Notes: a model not told the origin generated them from the sequence alone. Counted from the stretch's first letter, positions 14,624 to 22,791 are shown. The stretch is DNA of 35,160 bases from Streptomyces sp. SPB074 (GCF_000154905.1 NZ_GG770539.1:4792237-4827396), one strand, 5' to 3'. Program-made: numbers and translations.

Positions 14624-17194
14624 TCACCCCGCCTTCGCGTCGCACTCCTGGGCCCGCAGGGCCCGCGCGAGGTCGTCCCGCGACTCGGCCACGAGCCGCC
14701 GCGCCGCCTGCGAGACCTCCGGGTGCTGGAGCAGCCAGGTATCGGCCTGCTCCAGCGTCGCCTCGCTGTCCTGGAGCGAGGGGAAGAGGCCCCGCACGAT
14801 GTCCATGCCGATCTGGATGGACCGCTCGTTCCACACCCGGGCGATGGCCGCGAAGTACTTCTCCGCGTACGGCGCGATGAGCGCCCGCTGCCCGGGCTGC
14901 TCGAAACCGGCGATGCTCGCCTCGACGAGCGCGTTGGACAACTCGTCCGATTCCACGACCTGCGCCCACACCTGCGCCTTCACGGCCTCGGTGGGCCGGG
15001 AGGCGAGCAGCCGCACCTGGTGGCGTCTGCCGGAAGCGGTGTGGTCGCGGGCCAGTTCGGCTTCGATCTCCTTCTCGCCCGCGCGCCCGTCCACGACGAG
15101 CGGTTCGAGGAAGGTCCAGCGCAGCTCCTGGTCCACCTCCAGGCCCTCGACGGACTCCGTGCCGGCGAGCAGTCCTTCCAGCAGCGTGAGTTCCCCGGTC
15201 GAGGCGGCGGTGGCGGCGAGGAAGCGGGCCCAGGTCAGCTGGTGCTGGCTGCCCGGCTCGGCGGCCCTGAGCTCCTTGAGCGCCCCGGCGCCGAGCGCGT
15301 CGGCGGTCTCCTCGCGGCGCCCGGGCGTTACGTAGTGGGCGAGGGTCGTGCGAGCCCAGGCGTGCAGCATCTGGAGCACCCCGATGTCGCCCTCGCGGCC
15401 CGCGAAGCGCAGCATGATCGCGATGAACTCGCGCCCGGGGAGCAGCCCGTCGCGGGTGAGCCCCCACAGCGCAGACCAGCACAGGGCGCGGGCCAGGGGA
15501 TCGGTGATCTCGCCGAGGTGCGCGCGCAGCGTGGCGAGCGAGGTCTCATCGAAGTTGATCTTGCAGTACGTGAGGTCGTCGTCGTTGACGAGGACCAGTT
15601 CGGGAGCGTCCTGCCCGGCCAGCTCCGCGACGACCGTGCGGGCCCCGGCGACGTCCGCCTCGCCGCGCGCGTAGCGCACGAGCGCGCCGTTCTCGCGCCG
15701 GTAGAGGCCGATCGCGACGCGGTGGGGCCGCAGCTCGGGGTGCGAGGCGGCTGCCTCCTGGCGCACGGCCAGCTCGCCCACCTTGCCGCCGTTCAGCGTC
15801 AGTTCGGGCGTGAGGGTGTTGACGCCCGCGGTCTGGAGCCAGGCCGCCGCCCAGCTCGTCATGTCCCGCCCGGAGGTCTCGGCGAGCGCCGAGAGCAGGT
15901 CGCCGAGCGTCGTGTTCCCGTAGGCGTGGCGCTTGAAGTAGCGGCGCGCGCCCTCCAGGAAGGCGTCCTGCCCGACGTAGGCGACGAGCTGCTTGAGGAC
16001 ACTCGCGCCCTTCGCGTAGGTGATGCCGTCGAAGTTGAGCTTGGCGTCCTGGAGGTCCCTGATGTCGGCGGTGATGGGGTGCGTCGAGGGAAGCTGGTCC
16101 GCCCGGTACGCCCACGCCTTGCGGTTGTTGGCGAAGGTGATCCAGCCGTTGCGGTGCCGGGTGGCCTCGACCATGGAGAAGGCGCCCATGAAGTCCGCGA
16201 AGGACTCCTTGAGCCACAGGTCGTCCCACCACTTCATCGTGACGAGGTCTCCGAACCACATGTGCGCCATCTCGTGCAGGATCACGTTCGCGCGCCGCTC
16301 GTACGACGCCTCCGTGACCTTGCCCCGGTAGATGTACTCCTCACGGAAGGTGACCATGCCCGGGTTCTCCATCGCACCGAGGTTGTACTCGGGGACGAAC
16401 GCCTGGTCGTACTTGCCGAAGGGGTAGGGGTAGTCGAAGTTCTCGTGGAAGAAGTCGAGGCCCTGCTTGGTGACGAGGAAGATGTCGTCTGCGTCGAAAT
16501 AGGGGGCGAGGCCCTTGCGGCACATCGCGCCGAGCGGGATCTCCAGCGTCGAGCCGTCGGGCAGCTCGCGCCGGTAGGAGTCCGTCACGTGGTGGTAGGG
16601 CCCGGCGACGACGCACGTGATGTACGTCGAGATCGGCTTCGTCCCGGCGAACTCCCACACGCCGGACGTCAGCTCTCCCGCCCCGTTGCTCCACACCCGC
16701 CAGTTTGCGGGGGCCTGGACCCGGAAGCGGTAGGGGGCCTTGAGGTCGGGCTGCTCGAAGTTGGTGAAGACCCGGCGGGCGTCGGCCGGCTCGTACTGCG
16801 TGTAGAGGTAGACCTCGCCGTCCTCGGGGTCCACGAAACGGTGCATCCCCTCGCCGGTGCGCGAGTAGGCGCACTGTGCGTCCACGACCAGGGTGTTCTC
16901 GGCGGCGAGCCCGTCGAGGGCGATACGGGTGCCGTCGAAGACCTCGGCGGGGTCGAGGGCGCGGCCGTTGAGCGTCACGGAGCCGACCGAGGGGGCGACG
17001 AGGTCGGCGAAACTGCTCGCGCCCGGTTCCGCGCAGGTGAAACGCAGGGTGGTCAGCGAGCGGAAGGTTCGGGGGCCCGACGCGGGGGCTTCGCCGACGG
17101 CGGAGCGCAGGTCCAGCTCCACCTCGTACGAGGTGACGGAGAGCAGCTCCGCCCTGGTACGGGCTTCCTCGCGGGTCAGGTTCTCTCCGGGCAC
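14624..17194 (-). CDS. pepN: aminopeptidase N (M1 family), copy 2
   Basis: Second cytoplasmic M1 zinc aminopeptidase in the window, 856 residues, colinear with copy 1 over its full length. GAMEN is at residues 273-277, the zinc site is H307-E-M-A-H311, and the third ligand is E330, so it should be active. It differs from copy 1 in the substrate-pocket neighbourhood (GAMENPGMVTFREEY versus GAMENAGAVTIRDQY; WDDLWLKESFADF versus WNDLWLNESFATY), which suggests different peptide preference rather than redundancy. Of two in-frame GTG codons (17200, 17194) the second is preferred: GAAGGAG is 5 nt upstream and the protein then begins MPGENLTREEA, like copy 1. Divergent from the DsbA-like gene. Confidence 0.96.
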   Translation of the reverse strand: MPGENLTREEARTRAELLSVTSYEVELDLRSAVGEAPASGPRTFRSLTTLRFTCAEPGASSFADLVAPSVGSVTLNGRALDPAEVFDGTRIALDGLAAENTLVVDAQCAYSRTGEGMHRFVDPEDGEVYLYTQYEPADARRVFTNFEQPDLKAPYRFRVQAPANWRVWSNGAGELTSGVWEFAGTKPISTYITCVVAGPYHHVTDSYRRELPDGSTLEIPLGAMCRKGLAPYFDADDIFLVTKQGLDFFHENFDYPYPFGKYDQAFVPEYNLGAMENPGMVTFREEYIYRGKVTEASYERRANVILHEMAHMWFGDLVTMKWWDDLWLKESFADFMGAFSMVEATRHRNGWITFANNRKAWAYRADQLPSTHPITADIRDLQDAKLNFDGITYAKGASVLKQLVAYVGQDAFLEGARRYFKRHAYGNTTLGDLLSALAETSGRDMTSWAAAWLQTAGVNTLTPELTLNGGKVGELAVRQEAAASHPELRPHRVAIGLYRRENGALVRYARGEADVAGARTVVAELAGQDAPELVLVNDDDLTYCKINFDETSLATLRAHLGEITDPLARALCWSALWGLTRDGLLPGREFIAIMLRFAGREGDIGVLQMLHAWARTTLAHYVTPGRREETADALGAGALKELRAAEPGSQHQLTWARFLAATAASTGELTLLEGLLAGTESVEGLEVDQELRWTFLEPLVVDGRAGEKEIEAELARDHTASGRRHQVRLLASRPTEAVKAQVWAQVVESDELSNALVEASIAGFEQPGQRALIAPYAEKYFAAIARVWNERSIQIGMDIVRGLFPSLQDSEATLEQADTWLLQHPEVSQAARRLVAESRDDLARALRAQECDAKAG

Positions 17195-17362
17195 CGGCAC
17201 TCCTTCGTGACTGTGGGGCGTGGCTGGGGTGGCGCGGCGCACGGCACGCCTGCGGCGCTGCGCCGCATCGCTCCGTGCCGTGCCGTGCCGCACTGTGGGG
17301 ATGCGCCAACGATCCTCGCACGAGGCGGGGAGGGAGGACATCAGGGAGTCCCCGGACAAACA

Positions 17363-17414
17363 ACCCGGAGATTTCTCCGGGTCGGAAGGCCGTGACCCTG
17401 AGTTTTTCCCTGAG
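17363..17414. promoter_or_regulatory. palindrome plus CCCTGAG direct repeat upstream of pepN copy 2
   Basis: ACCCGGAG-ATTT-CTCCGGGT (17363-17382) is a perfect 8+4+8 palindrome. CCCTGAG-TTTTT-CCCTGAG (17396-17414) follows and matches the repeat at 6826-6843 upstream of the other pepN. Both lie in a divergent intergenic region, so either neighbour may be the target. Confidence 0.45.
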
Positions 17415-17523
17415 ATCGGACGGCGCAGGAATCCCCGGCGGCCACGGCACGTTGGCAGCCGTTGAGGACTGACCGAACGATGTCCGGTGCCCGTGACCGC
17501 GGGACGGCGTGACGAGGAGCGAG

Positions 17524-18171
17524 ATGAGCGAGCAGCAGACGCAGGAACGGGTCACCGCCGATTTCTGGTTCGACCCGCTGTGCCCCTGGGCGTGGATGAC
17601 CTCGCGGTGGATGCTTGAGGTGGAGAAGGTCCGCCCGGTCGACGTGCGCTGGCACGTGATGAGCCTGGCCGTGCTCAACGAGCCGAAGCTGGACGAGCTG
17701 CCCGAGCGGTACAAGGACCTGATGGGCGGTCCCGCCTGGGGTCCCGTGCGTGTCGTCATCGCGGCGCGCGAGCAGCACGGCGACGAGGTGGTCGGCAAGC
17801 TGTACACGGCGCTCGGCACCCGCTTCCACAACCTGGGCGAGGGCCCGACCCGCGAGGCGATCGTCGGCGCCCTGGAGGACGTGGGGCTCCCGGCCTCGCT
17901 CGCGGACTACATGGAGAAGGACACGTACGACACCGAGCTGCGCGCCTCGCACAAGGAGGGCATCGACCTCGTCGGCCAGGACGTCGGCACCCCGGTCATC
18001 GCCGTCCCTGGCGTCACGGGTGAGCGCGTCGCCTTCTTCGGCCCCGTCGTGACCCCGGCGCCCAAGGGCGACGAGGCGGCCCGGCTGTGGGACGGCACGC
18101 TCGCCGTCGCCTCGGTCCCCGGCTTCTTCGAGCTCAAGCGCACCCGCACCCAGGAGCCGATCTTCGACTGA
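17524..18171 (+). CDS. DsbA-family / mycothiol-dependent nitroreductase-like protein
   Basis: A 215-residue thioredoxin-fold protein of the DsbA superfamily, closest by eye to the actinobacterial mycothiol-dependent reductases (Rv2466c group). The active-site region is FWFDPLCPWAWMTSRWM near the N-terminus: CPWA, with only the first cysteine, so a monothiol mechanism with mycothiol is likely (inference). The cis-proline loop is VGTPVIAVPG. No signal peptide is present, so it is cytoplasmic. The ATG at 17524 has GAGGAG 5-6 nt upstream; a GTG at 17509 would place the ribosome-binding site inside the gene. It ends at a pair of strong hairpins. Confidence 0.9.
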   Translation: MSEQQTQERVTADFWFDPLCPWAWMTSRWMLEVEKVRPVDVRWHVMSLAVLNEPKLDELPERYKDLMGGPAWGPVRVVIAAREQHGDEVVGKLYTALGTRFHNLGEGPTREAIVGALEDVGLPASLADYMEKDTYDTELRASHKEGIDLVGQDVGTPVIAVPGVTGERVAFFGPVVTPAPKGDEAARLWDGTLAVASVPGFFELKRTRTQEPIFD

Positions 18172-18186
18172 TTCCCGTCGGCGGGC

Positions 18187-18220
18187 GCCCGCTCACAGGC
18201 CTGCGGACCTGTGAGCGGGC
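18187..18220 (+). terminator. strong terminator hairpin
   Basis: GCCCGCTCACAGG pairs perfectly (13 bp) with CCTGTGAGCGGGC over an 8-nt loop, 16 nt after the DsbA-like stop codon. Confidence 0.88.
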
Positions 18221-18245
18221 ACCCCGCCTCAGCCACCGGCGGGGT
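18221..18245 (-). terminator. second hairpin, for the convergent gene
   Basis: ACCCCGCC pairs perfectly with GGCGGGGT (8 bp, 9-nt loop), directly abutting the preceding hairpin and 7 nt beyond the stop of the minus-strand gene ending at 18252. Confidence 0.65.
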
Positions 18246-18251
18246 TCTCCG

Positions 18252-18473
18252 TCACTCCACCCCCTCCGGAATCCGCAGGAACTCCGGATGGAAGCGGCGC
18301 GTATTGCCCGACGACCGGACCTTGCGGCAGGCACCGGCCGCGCACATGATCAGGTCGTCGACGTAGAGGGTGGCGCCCTTTTGTTCACGGACCCAGCGTC
18401 GCTGGTTCTCGGTCAGAGGGACGTGCCGTTCCGTGCTGCGGCAGAAGACGCAGTACGTGTCCTTGGGCTGCAT
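18252..18473 (-). CDS. small Cys-containing protein, 73 aa, function unknown
   Basis: A compact 73-residue protein beginning MQPKDTYCVFC, with C8 and C11 in a CxxC and further cysteines at C44 and C49 (CAAGAC), which could form a zinc site or ribbon. The middle reads TENQRRWVREQKGATLYVDDLIM. It has no membrane segment or signal. The start is uncertain: ATG 18473 gives the conserved-looking part, and ATG 18491 adds six residues; neither has a good ribosome-binding site. The frame stays open further upstream but encodes low-complexity sequence. It is a small actinobacterial hypothetical protein that I recognise only as a type. It converges on the DsbA-like gene. Confidence 0.7.
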   Translation of the reverse strand: MQPKDTYCVFCRSTERHVPLTENQRRWVREQKGATLYVDDLIMCAAGACRKVRSSGNTRRFHPEFLRIPEGVE

Positions 18474-18491
18474 CCGCCCACGATGCGGCAT

Positions 18492-19050
18492 GGGAGCGGG
18501 GCACGTAAGGGCGCGCGGCCGGGGAAGCCCGCGAGCCCCTGTAAAGCACCCGCGCGCCGCACGGGACGTGCGCGGCGAGCCGCAGGCGGGGGCGTACGGC
18601 CCCGTGTCGGGGGCGGGGGTGCCGTCGGGGGCTGACGCCTGGGGGTCTGCTGTCCGCCGGCCCTGTCGTGGGCGGCTCCTGCGGGCGGTGCCGTACCGCG
18701 CCAAAATGCCTTAACGCGTCCGCGCGCCGTACCACGTCCCCGCGCCGTAACGCGCCTGGGCGGTGTAGCGGGCCCGAGGGCCGTATCACCGCCGAAGCCG
18801 TACCGCTCCCAAAGCCGTACGGGCCCCAGAGCCGTGCTCCCGGACGGGGCCCCGCTCCCACCGGACGGCGCTCCCCGCGCGGCCCGGCTCCCTGCCACGC
18901 CCCGCCTGCCGTGTCCGCCCGCCACTACTCGGCCCACCCAGGCCCGGCTCACCACCGTCCGACCCGCGCCGCGCCCCCGCTGTCTCCACCCCTCCCCGCC
19001 GCCCCCACGCCACCCGCCACCCCCTGACCCCGTGCCCCTCCGAACGCGGA
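18492..19050. other. gene-poor region with GCCGTA word repeats
   Basis: About 560 bases with no supportable gene. Between 18690 and 18840 the words GCCGTACC, GCCGTAAC and GCCGTACG recur many times at irregular spacing, and the rest is C-rich low-complexity DNA. Confidence 0.45.
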
Positions 19051-19083
19051 GAACCCCCGCGAGTCATGTCCTCGCGGGGGTTC
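19051..19083 (-). terminator. strong terminator after sodF
   Basis: GAACCCCCGCGAG (19051-19063) pairs perfectly with CTCGCGGGGGTTC (19071-19083) over a 7-nt loop, about 80 nt beyond the sodF stop. Confidence 0.85.
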
Positions 19084-19164
19084 CCCTCTCTACCGGCCTG
19101 CCGCGTGAAGGGTGAGAAGACGATCACGAGCAGGACGTGCGGGGGCTCGGCGGAGCCGGTGGCC

Positions 19165-19806
19165 TCAGGGGGCCAGGATGAGGGAGTCCGTGCGGGCCTT
19201 CGCCGCCCGGTAGCGAGCGGCGACGTCCTGCCAGTTGACGACCTGCCACATGGCCTCGATGAAGTCCACCTTCTGGTTCTTGTACTGCAGGTAGAAGGCG
19301 TGCTCCCAGGCGTCGAAGACGAGGACGGGCACGGAGCCCTGCCCGACATTGCCCTGGTGGTCGTAGATCTGCTCGACGATGAGGCGGCCGCTCACCGGCT
19401 CCCAGGCGAGTACGCCCCAGCCGGAGCCCTGCGTCGTCGCCGCGGCCTTGGTGAGCTGGGCCTTGAAGCCCGCATAGGAGCCGAAGGACTCCTTGATGGC
19501 GTCCGCGAGGTCGCCGACACCGTCGGCCGCGAGCGGTTCGCCGCCGCCCTCACCGGTCATGTTGTGCCAGTAGATGCTGTGCAGGATGTGCCCGGAGAGG
19601 TGGAACGCGAGGTTCTTCTCCAGCCCGTTGATGGACCCCCAGGACTCCTTGTCCCGCGCCTCGGCGAGCTGCTCCAGGGTGTCGTTCGCGCCCTTGACGT
19701 AGGCCGCGTGGTGCTTGTCGTGGTGCAGCTCGATGATCTCCGGGCTGATCACCGGGGCCAGCGCGGAGTAGTCGTACGGCAGTTCCGGGAGTGTGTAGAC
19801 GGCCAT
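19165..19806 (-). CDS. sodF: iron superoxide dismutase
   Basis: Cytoplasmic Fe superoxide dismutase that converts superoxide to O2 and H2O2. The four metal ligands are visible: H28 (ELHHDKHH), H76 (ILHSIYW), D165 and H169 ([12 protein letters not shown]). The 213 residues match actinobacterial SodF. ATG 19806 is preceded by GGAGGG about 9 nt away and begins [18 protein letters not shown], the usual SOD N-terminus. A Nur-box-like sequence lies 42-56 nt upstream, consistent with the known Streptomyces scheme in which nickel-loaded Nur represses sodF while the Ni enzyme SodN takes over. Fe rather than Mn is inferred from that scheme and overall resemblance, not proven. Confidence 0.96.
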   Translation of the reverse strand: MAVYTLPELPYDYSALAPVISPEIIELHHDKHHAAYVKGANDTLEQLAEARDKESWGSINGLEKNLAFHLSGHILHSIYWHNMTGEGGGEPLAADGVGDLADAIKESFGSYAGFKAQLTKAAATTQGSGWGVLAWEPVSGRLIVEQIYDHQGNVGQGSVPVLVFDAWEHAFYLQYKNQKVDFIEAMWQVVNWQDVAARYRAAKARTDSLILAP

Positions 19807-19847
19807 GCGGAGACGCCCTCCAAGACTTCTTGTTGCGCCGAGCTTAT

Positions 19848-19862
19848 TGCGAATAGCTTGCA
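19848..19862 (-). promoter_or_regulatory. Nur box-like operator upstream of sodF
   Basis: On the coding strand the site reads TGCAA-GCTAT-TCGCA, matching the published Nur consensus tGCaa-N5-ttGCA (from memory) at all but one position. It lies 42-56 nt upstream of the sodF start in an AT-richer patch that probably contains the promoter. Nickel-dependent repression is the expected function. Confidence 0.72.
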
Positions 19863-20360
19863 AGTGCACGCTATCAGCGGGAGTGGCCGATGGATCATGT
19901 GGGCGCACGCGACATGCCCCGACCGGGCCGATGCCGCGCCCGCCCGGCGATCCGGGCTCCTCGGCGGGCCGTCCGCCCTCTGGGATGCCCGTCCGGCATC
20001 CGGGCGGCAGTACGCGCCCGGAAGGCACGTACCGGCGGAACCGCTTTGGCGGAAGTCCACAGCCGGTCGCTCCCAGCCCGTACGCAACGGGCTCACAGGC
20101 CCCGCTCGCATCACGGCGAGGCTATGGCTTCGAGCCGAGGCTGCCCGCAAGGTGACGAGGCTCACGCCCGAGGGGTGGGCGGGGAAGGTGTGAGCGGGCC
20201 TCTTTGTGAGATCCCCACCAAGTCTCTCGTCGCGGCTTTGTCCGCGACGGCCGGTGAACGCTCGTTGACTCCTCGGTACGGTCGCACTGCACCCTTTCGG
20301 GTGCCGCCCCTGCCGAACGGCCCCGTCCCCACGGAACCGCCCGAGAACCGGAGTCATGCG
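19863..20360. other. sodF-bioY divergent intergenic region
   Basis: About 500 bases without a supportable gene. It contains two perfect hairpins: CGTCGCGG-CTTTGT-CCGCGACG (20228-20249) and GCACCC-TTTC-GGGTGC (20289-20304). A TTGACT at 20265 has no good -10 at the right distance. The hairpins lie in what would be the bioY leader or promoter, but I see no recognisable BirA/BioQ operator or riboswitch. Confidence 0.45.
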
Positions 20361-20948
20361 ATGAGTTCTGTCTCTGCCGTCCACCGCCCGGGAGCGGTCC
20401 TCGCGGACCTGCTCCCCGCGAGCCGTACCCGGGACGCGGTTCTCGTGCTCGGCGGTGCCGCGCTCACCGGGCTCGCCGCCCAGATCGCGATCCCGGTGCC
20501 CGGTTCGCCCGTCCCGGTGACCGGCCAGACGTTCGCGGCGCTCCTCGTGGGCACGGCGCTCGGTGCCCGCCGCGGCTTCCTCGCCCTCGCCCTCTACGCG
20601 GTGGCCGGCGTCATCGGGATGCCGTGGTTCGCCGACGGACAGTCGGGGGCCGCCATGGCCTCCTTCGGCTACATCCCGGGCATGATGCTCGCCGCCCTCG
20701 TCGTCGGCACGCTCGCCCGGCGCGGCGCCGACCGCTCGCCGCTGCGCACCGCGGGCGCGATGCTGCTGGGCAACGTGATCATCTACGCGACCGGTGTCCC
20801 CTACCTCGCGTACTCCGCCCACCTCCACGCGAGCGCCGCCATCGCGGCCGGGCTCACCCCGTTCATCTTCGGCGACCTCCTCAAGACGGCCCTCGCCACC
20901 GCCGCCCTCCCCACCGCCTGGAAGCTGATCGGCCGCAAGCAGGACTGA
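20361..20948 (+). CDS. bioY: BioY biotin transporter (S component)
   Basis: A 195-residue membrane protein with about six hydrophobic segments. It is the substrate-binding S component of an energy-coupling-factor biotin importer. Family features are IPVPGSPVPVTGQTFAALLVG, LGARRGFLALALYAVAGVIGMPWFA and the loop SFGYIPGMMLAALVVG. GGAG lies 8 nt before ATG 20361; the ATG at 20356 is followed at once by an in-frame stop. The EcfA/EcfT (BioM/BioN) genes are not adjacent, so it is a solitary BioY that either works alone or shares an ECF module encoded elsewhere. An IS110 element follows the stop by 20 bp and appears to separate the gene from its terminator at 22514-22556. Confidence 0.94.
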   Translation: MSSVSAVHRPGAVLADLLPASRTRDAVLVLGGAALTGLAAQIAIPVPGSPVPVTGQTFAALLVGTALGARRGFLALALYAVAGVIGMPWFADGQSGAAMASFGYIPGMMLAALVVGTLARRGADRSPLRTAGAMLLGNVIIYATGVPYLAYSAHLHASAAIAAGLTPFIFGDLLKTALATAALPTAWKLIGRKQD

Positions 20949-20967
20949 CTCCCGCCGTCCCCCCCCC

Positions 20968-21226
20968 GTTATGTTTTCTGCGGTTCCGCAATGGGGCCGC
21001 TGGTCTCCGGGTCCGGCATGGCTGTGTCTCCCTGTCGAAGGCGTGACCTGGGGGGTGGTGTCACCGGGCCCGGGAGGTGCCGTCGGAGACGCTGATGAGA
21101 GGTCCGGCCACCGCCCGGTCCGGCGCAATGCCGGACAGCTCGCGAGCGGCAGGTCTGCATGACGTGGCTGCGCGCGCACGACACCGAAGCCGAGGCCGGC
21201 ACCGTCAACACCCTGGGAAAGGCACG
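20968..21226 (+). ncRNA. putative bridge RNA region of the IS110 element
   Basis: In IS110-group elements the non-coding left end encodes a structured bridge RNA with target- and donor-binding loops (recent literature, from memory). Here the ~260-nt left end is rich in stems: TGCGG-TT-CCGCA (20979-20990), GTGAC...GTCAC (about 21041-21062) and GTCCGGC-GCAAT-GCCGGAC (21118-21136). The extent and loop assignments are not established. This is inference from position, length and structure. Confidence 0.4.
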
Positions 21227-22444
21227 ATGTTCGAGATCGAAGACGTAGGCGTGTTCCTCGGCCTGGACGTCGGCAAGAGCAGCCATCACGGCCACGGGCT
21301 CACCCCGGCCGGGAAGAAGGTCTTCGACAAGCGACTGCCGAACAGCGAGCCCAAGCTGCGGGCCGTCTTCGACAAACTGACCGCGAGGTTCGGCACCGTG
21401 CTGGTGATCGTGGACCAGCCTGCCTCCATCGGCGCCCTGCCGCTGACCGTCGCCCGCGACGCGGGCTGCCAGGTTGCCTACCTGCCCGGCCTGGCCATGC
21501 GCCGGATCGCGGACCTCTACCCGGGCGAGGCCAAGACCGACGCGAAGGACGCGGCGGTCATCGCCGACGCCGCGCGGACGATGCCTCACACCCTGCGCTC
21601 GCTGGAACTGACCGACGAGATCACCGCCGAGCTGACCGTGCTCGTCGGCTTCGACCAGGACCTCGCCGCCGAGGCCACCCGCACCAGCAACCGGATACGC
21701 GGCCTGCTCACCCAGTTCCACCCCAGCCTCGAACGCGTCCTCGGCCCTCGTCTCGACCACCAGGCCGTCACCTGGCTCCTGGAGCGCCACGGCTCCCCGG
21801 CCGCCCTGCGCAAGGCCGGCCGCCGCAGACTCGTGGAACTGATCCGGCCCAAGGCGCCGCGCATGGCCCAGCGGCTGATCGACGACGTCTTCGACGCGCT
21901 CGACGAACAGACCGTCGTCGTGCCCGGCACCGGCACCCTCGACATCGTCGTGCCCTCCCTGGCCGCCTCGCTCGCCGCCGTCCACACCCAGCGCCGGGCC
22001 CTGGAAGCCCAGATCAACCTCCTGCTGGAGGCCCACCCTCTTTCCCCGGTCCTGACGTCGATGCCCGGCGTCGGCGTCAGGACCGCCGCCGCCCTGCTGG
22101 TCACCGTCGGCGACGGCACCAGCTTCCCCACCGCCGCCCACCTCGCCTCCTACGCCGGCCTGGCCCCGACCACGAAGTCGTCCGGCACCTCGATCCACGG
22201 CGAACACGCCCCGCGGGGCGGAAACCGGCAGCTCAAACGAGCCATGTTCCTGTCCGCCTTCGCCTGCATGAACGCCGATCCCGCCTCCCGCACCTACTAC
22301 GACAAGCAACGAGCCCACGGCAAAACCCACACCCAAGCCCTCCTCCGCCTCGCCCGCCAACGCGTCAGCGTCCTGTTCGCCATGCTCCGCGACGGCACCT
22401 TCTACGAACCCCGCACGCCAAAGAACATCGAACTCGCCGCATAA
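21227..22444 (+). CDS. IS110-family transposase (recombinase)
   Basis: A 405-residue DEDD-type serine-dependent transposase. The N-terminal RuvC-like acidic residues are D14 (FLGLDVGKSS), D63 (VIVDQPAS), D105 and D108 (KTDAKDAAVIADAA). Their spacing matches IS621 D11/E60/D102/D105 as I remember it, except that the glutamate is aspartate here, as in many actinobacterial relatives. The C-terminal Tnp domain has MPGVGVRTAAALL, FPTAAHLASYAGLAP and KSSGTS, where S319 is the likely catalytic serine. Coiled region between. GGGAAAGG precedes ATG 21227. The gene is intact and could be active. Confidence 0.95.
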   Translation: MFEIEDVGVFLGLDVGKSSHHGHGLTPAGKKVFDKRLPNSEPKLRAVFDKLTARFGTVLVIVDQPASIGALPLTVARDAGCQVAYLPGLAMRRIADLYPGEAKTDAKDAAVIADAARTMPHTLRSLELTDEITAELTVLVGFDQDLAAEATRTSNRIRGLLTQFHPSLERVLGPRLDHQAVTWLLERHGSPAALRKAGRRRLVELIRPKAPRMAQRLIDDVFDALDEQTVVVPGTGTLDIVVPSLAASLAAVHTQRRALEAQINLLLEAHPLSPVLTSMPGVGVRTAAALLVTVGDGTSFPTAAHLASYAGLAPTTKSSGTSIHGEHAPRGGNRQLKRAMFLSAFACMNADPASRTYYDKQRAHGKTHTQALLRLARQRVSVLFAMLRDGTFYEPRTPKNIELAA

Positions 22445-22513
22445 CCTCAAAGCCCCTGAACTATCTCAAACCCGGCAGGGGTGCCTTGACGAAAGACATA
22501 GAGGCACCCCCCC

Positions 22514-22556
22514 CGCGAGCGCCGCCCGGCCGACAGGCCTCCGGGCGGCGCTCGCG
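22514..22556 (+). terminator. perfect 16-bp hairpin, probable original bioY terminator
   Basis: CGCGAGCGCCGCCCGG pairs perfectly with CCGGGCGGCGCTCGCG over an 11-nt loop. It lies immediately past the right end of the IS110 element. Without the element it would begin about 20 nt after the bioY stop. Confidence 0.8.
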
Positions 22557-22662
22557 CGTGCGGCGCGACCCGTGAGACCTGCGGCGGCCGAACGTGCGAC
22601 GACCGCGCCGCGTCCAAGAGGTACGTACGCGCGACCCGCGCCTGTACCGGACGGAGCCCGCC

Positions 22663-22791
22663 ATGTCCCCACGCGCACGTGCCCTGTGGGTCCTCGCCGC
22701 GTTTCTCGTCCTGGCCGCGACCGTCGCGGGTGTGGTCCGCGCGGGCGAGCCGGGGCCGGTTCTCATGCCGAAACGGGACGCGGGGCCGTGA
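22663..22791 (+). CDS. 42-aa single-span membrane peptide
   Basis: A short open frame with a plausible ribosome-binding site (GGAG, 6 nt upstream of ATG 22663) encoding MSPRARALW followed by one strongly hydrophobic helix (residues ~9-27) and a short Gly/Pro-rich tail. Positive residues before the helix suggest the N-terminus stays inside. It may be a small membrane protein or a lone signal-anchor peptide. It has no recognised family and lies 150 bp before the MDR oxidoreductase on the same strand. Length is below the level at which coding can be asserted from composition alone. Confidence 0.5.
   Translation: MSPRARALWVLAAFLVLAATVAGVVRAGEPGPVLMPKRDAGP

Larger units (their letters stand above)
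20968..22506 (+). mobile_element. IS110-family insertion sequence, about 1.54 kb
   Basis: A single-transposase element with ~260 nt of non-coding DNA upstream and ~60 nt downstream of the gene, no terminal inverted repeats and no evident target duplication, as usual for IS110. It is bounded on the left by nine C (20959-20967) after bioY and on the right by eight C (22507-22514), directly before a perfect 16-bp hairpin. I infer that the element entered a poly-C/G tract between bioY and its terminator. Exact ends within the C runs cannot be fixed from one sequence. The right end has the near-terminal inverted pair GGGGTGCC...GGCACCCC (22480-22510), the second arm of which overlaps the flank. 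Confidence 0.8.

Noticed and set aside
14519..17395. A 958-codon plus-strand frame
   Set aside because: It is wholly antisense to the second pepN, with low-complexity Val/Gly/Arg translation and no domain.
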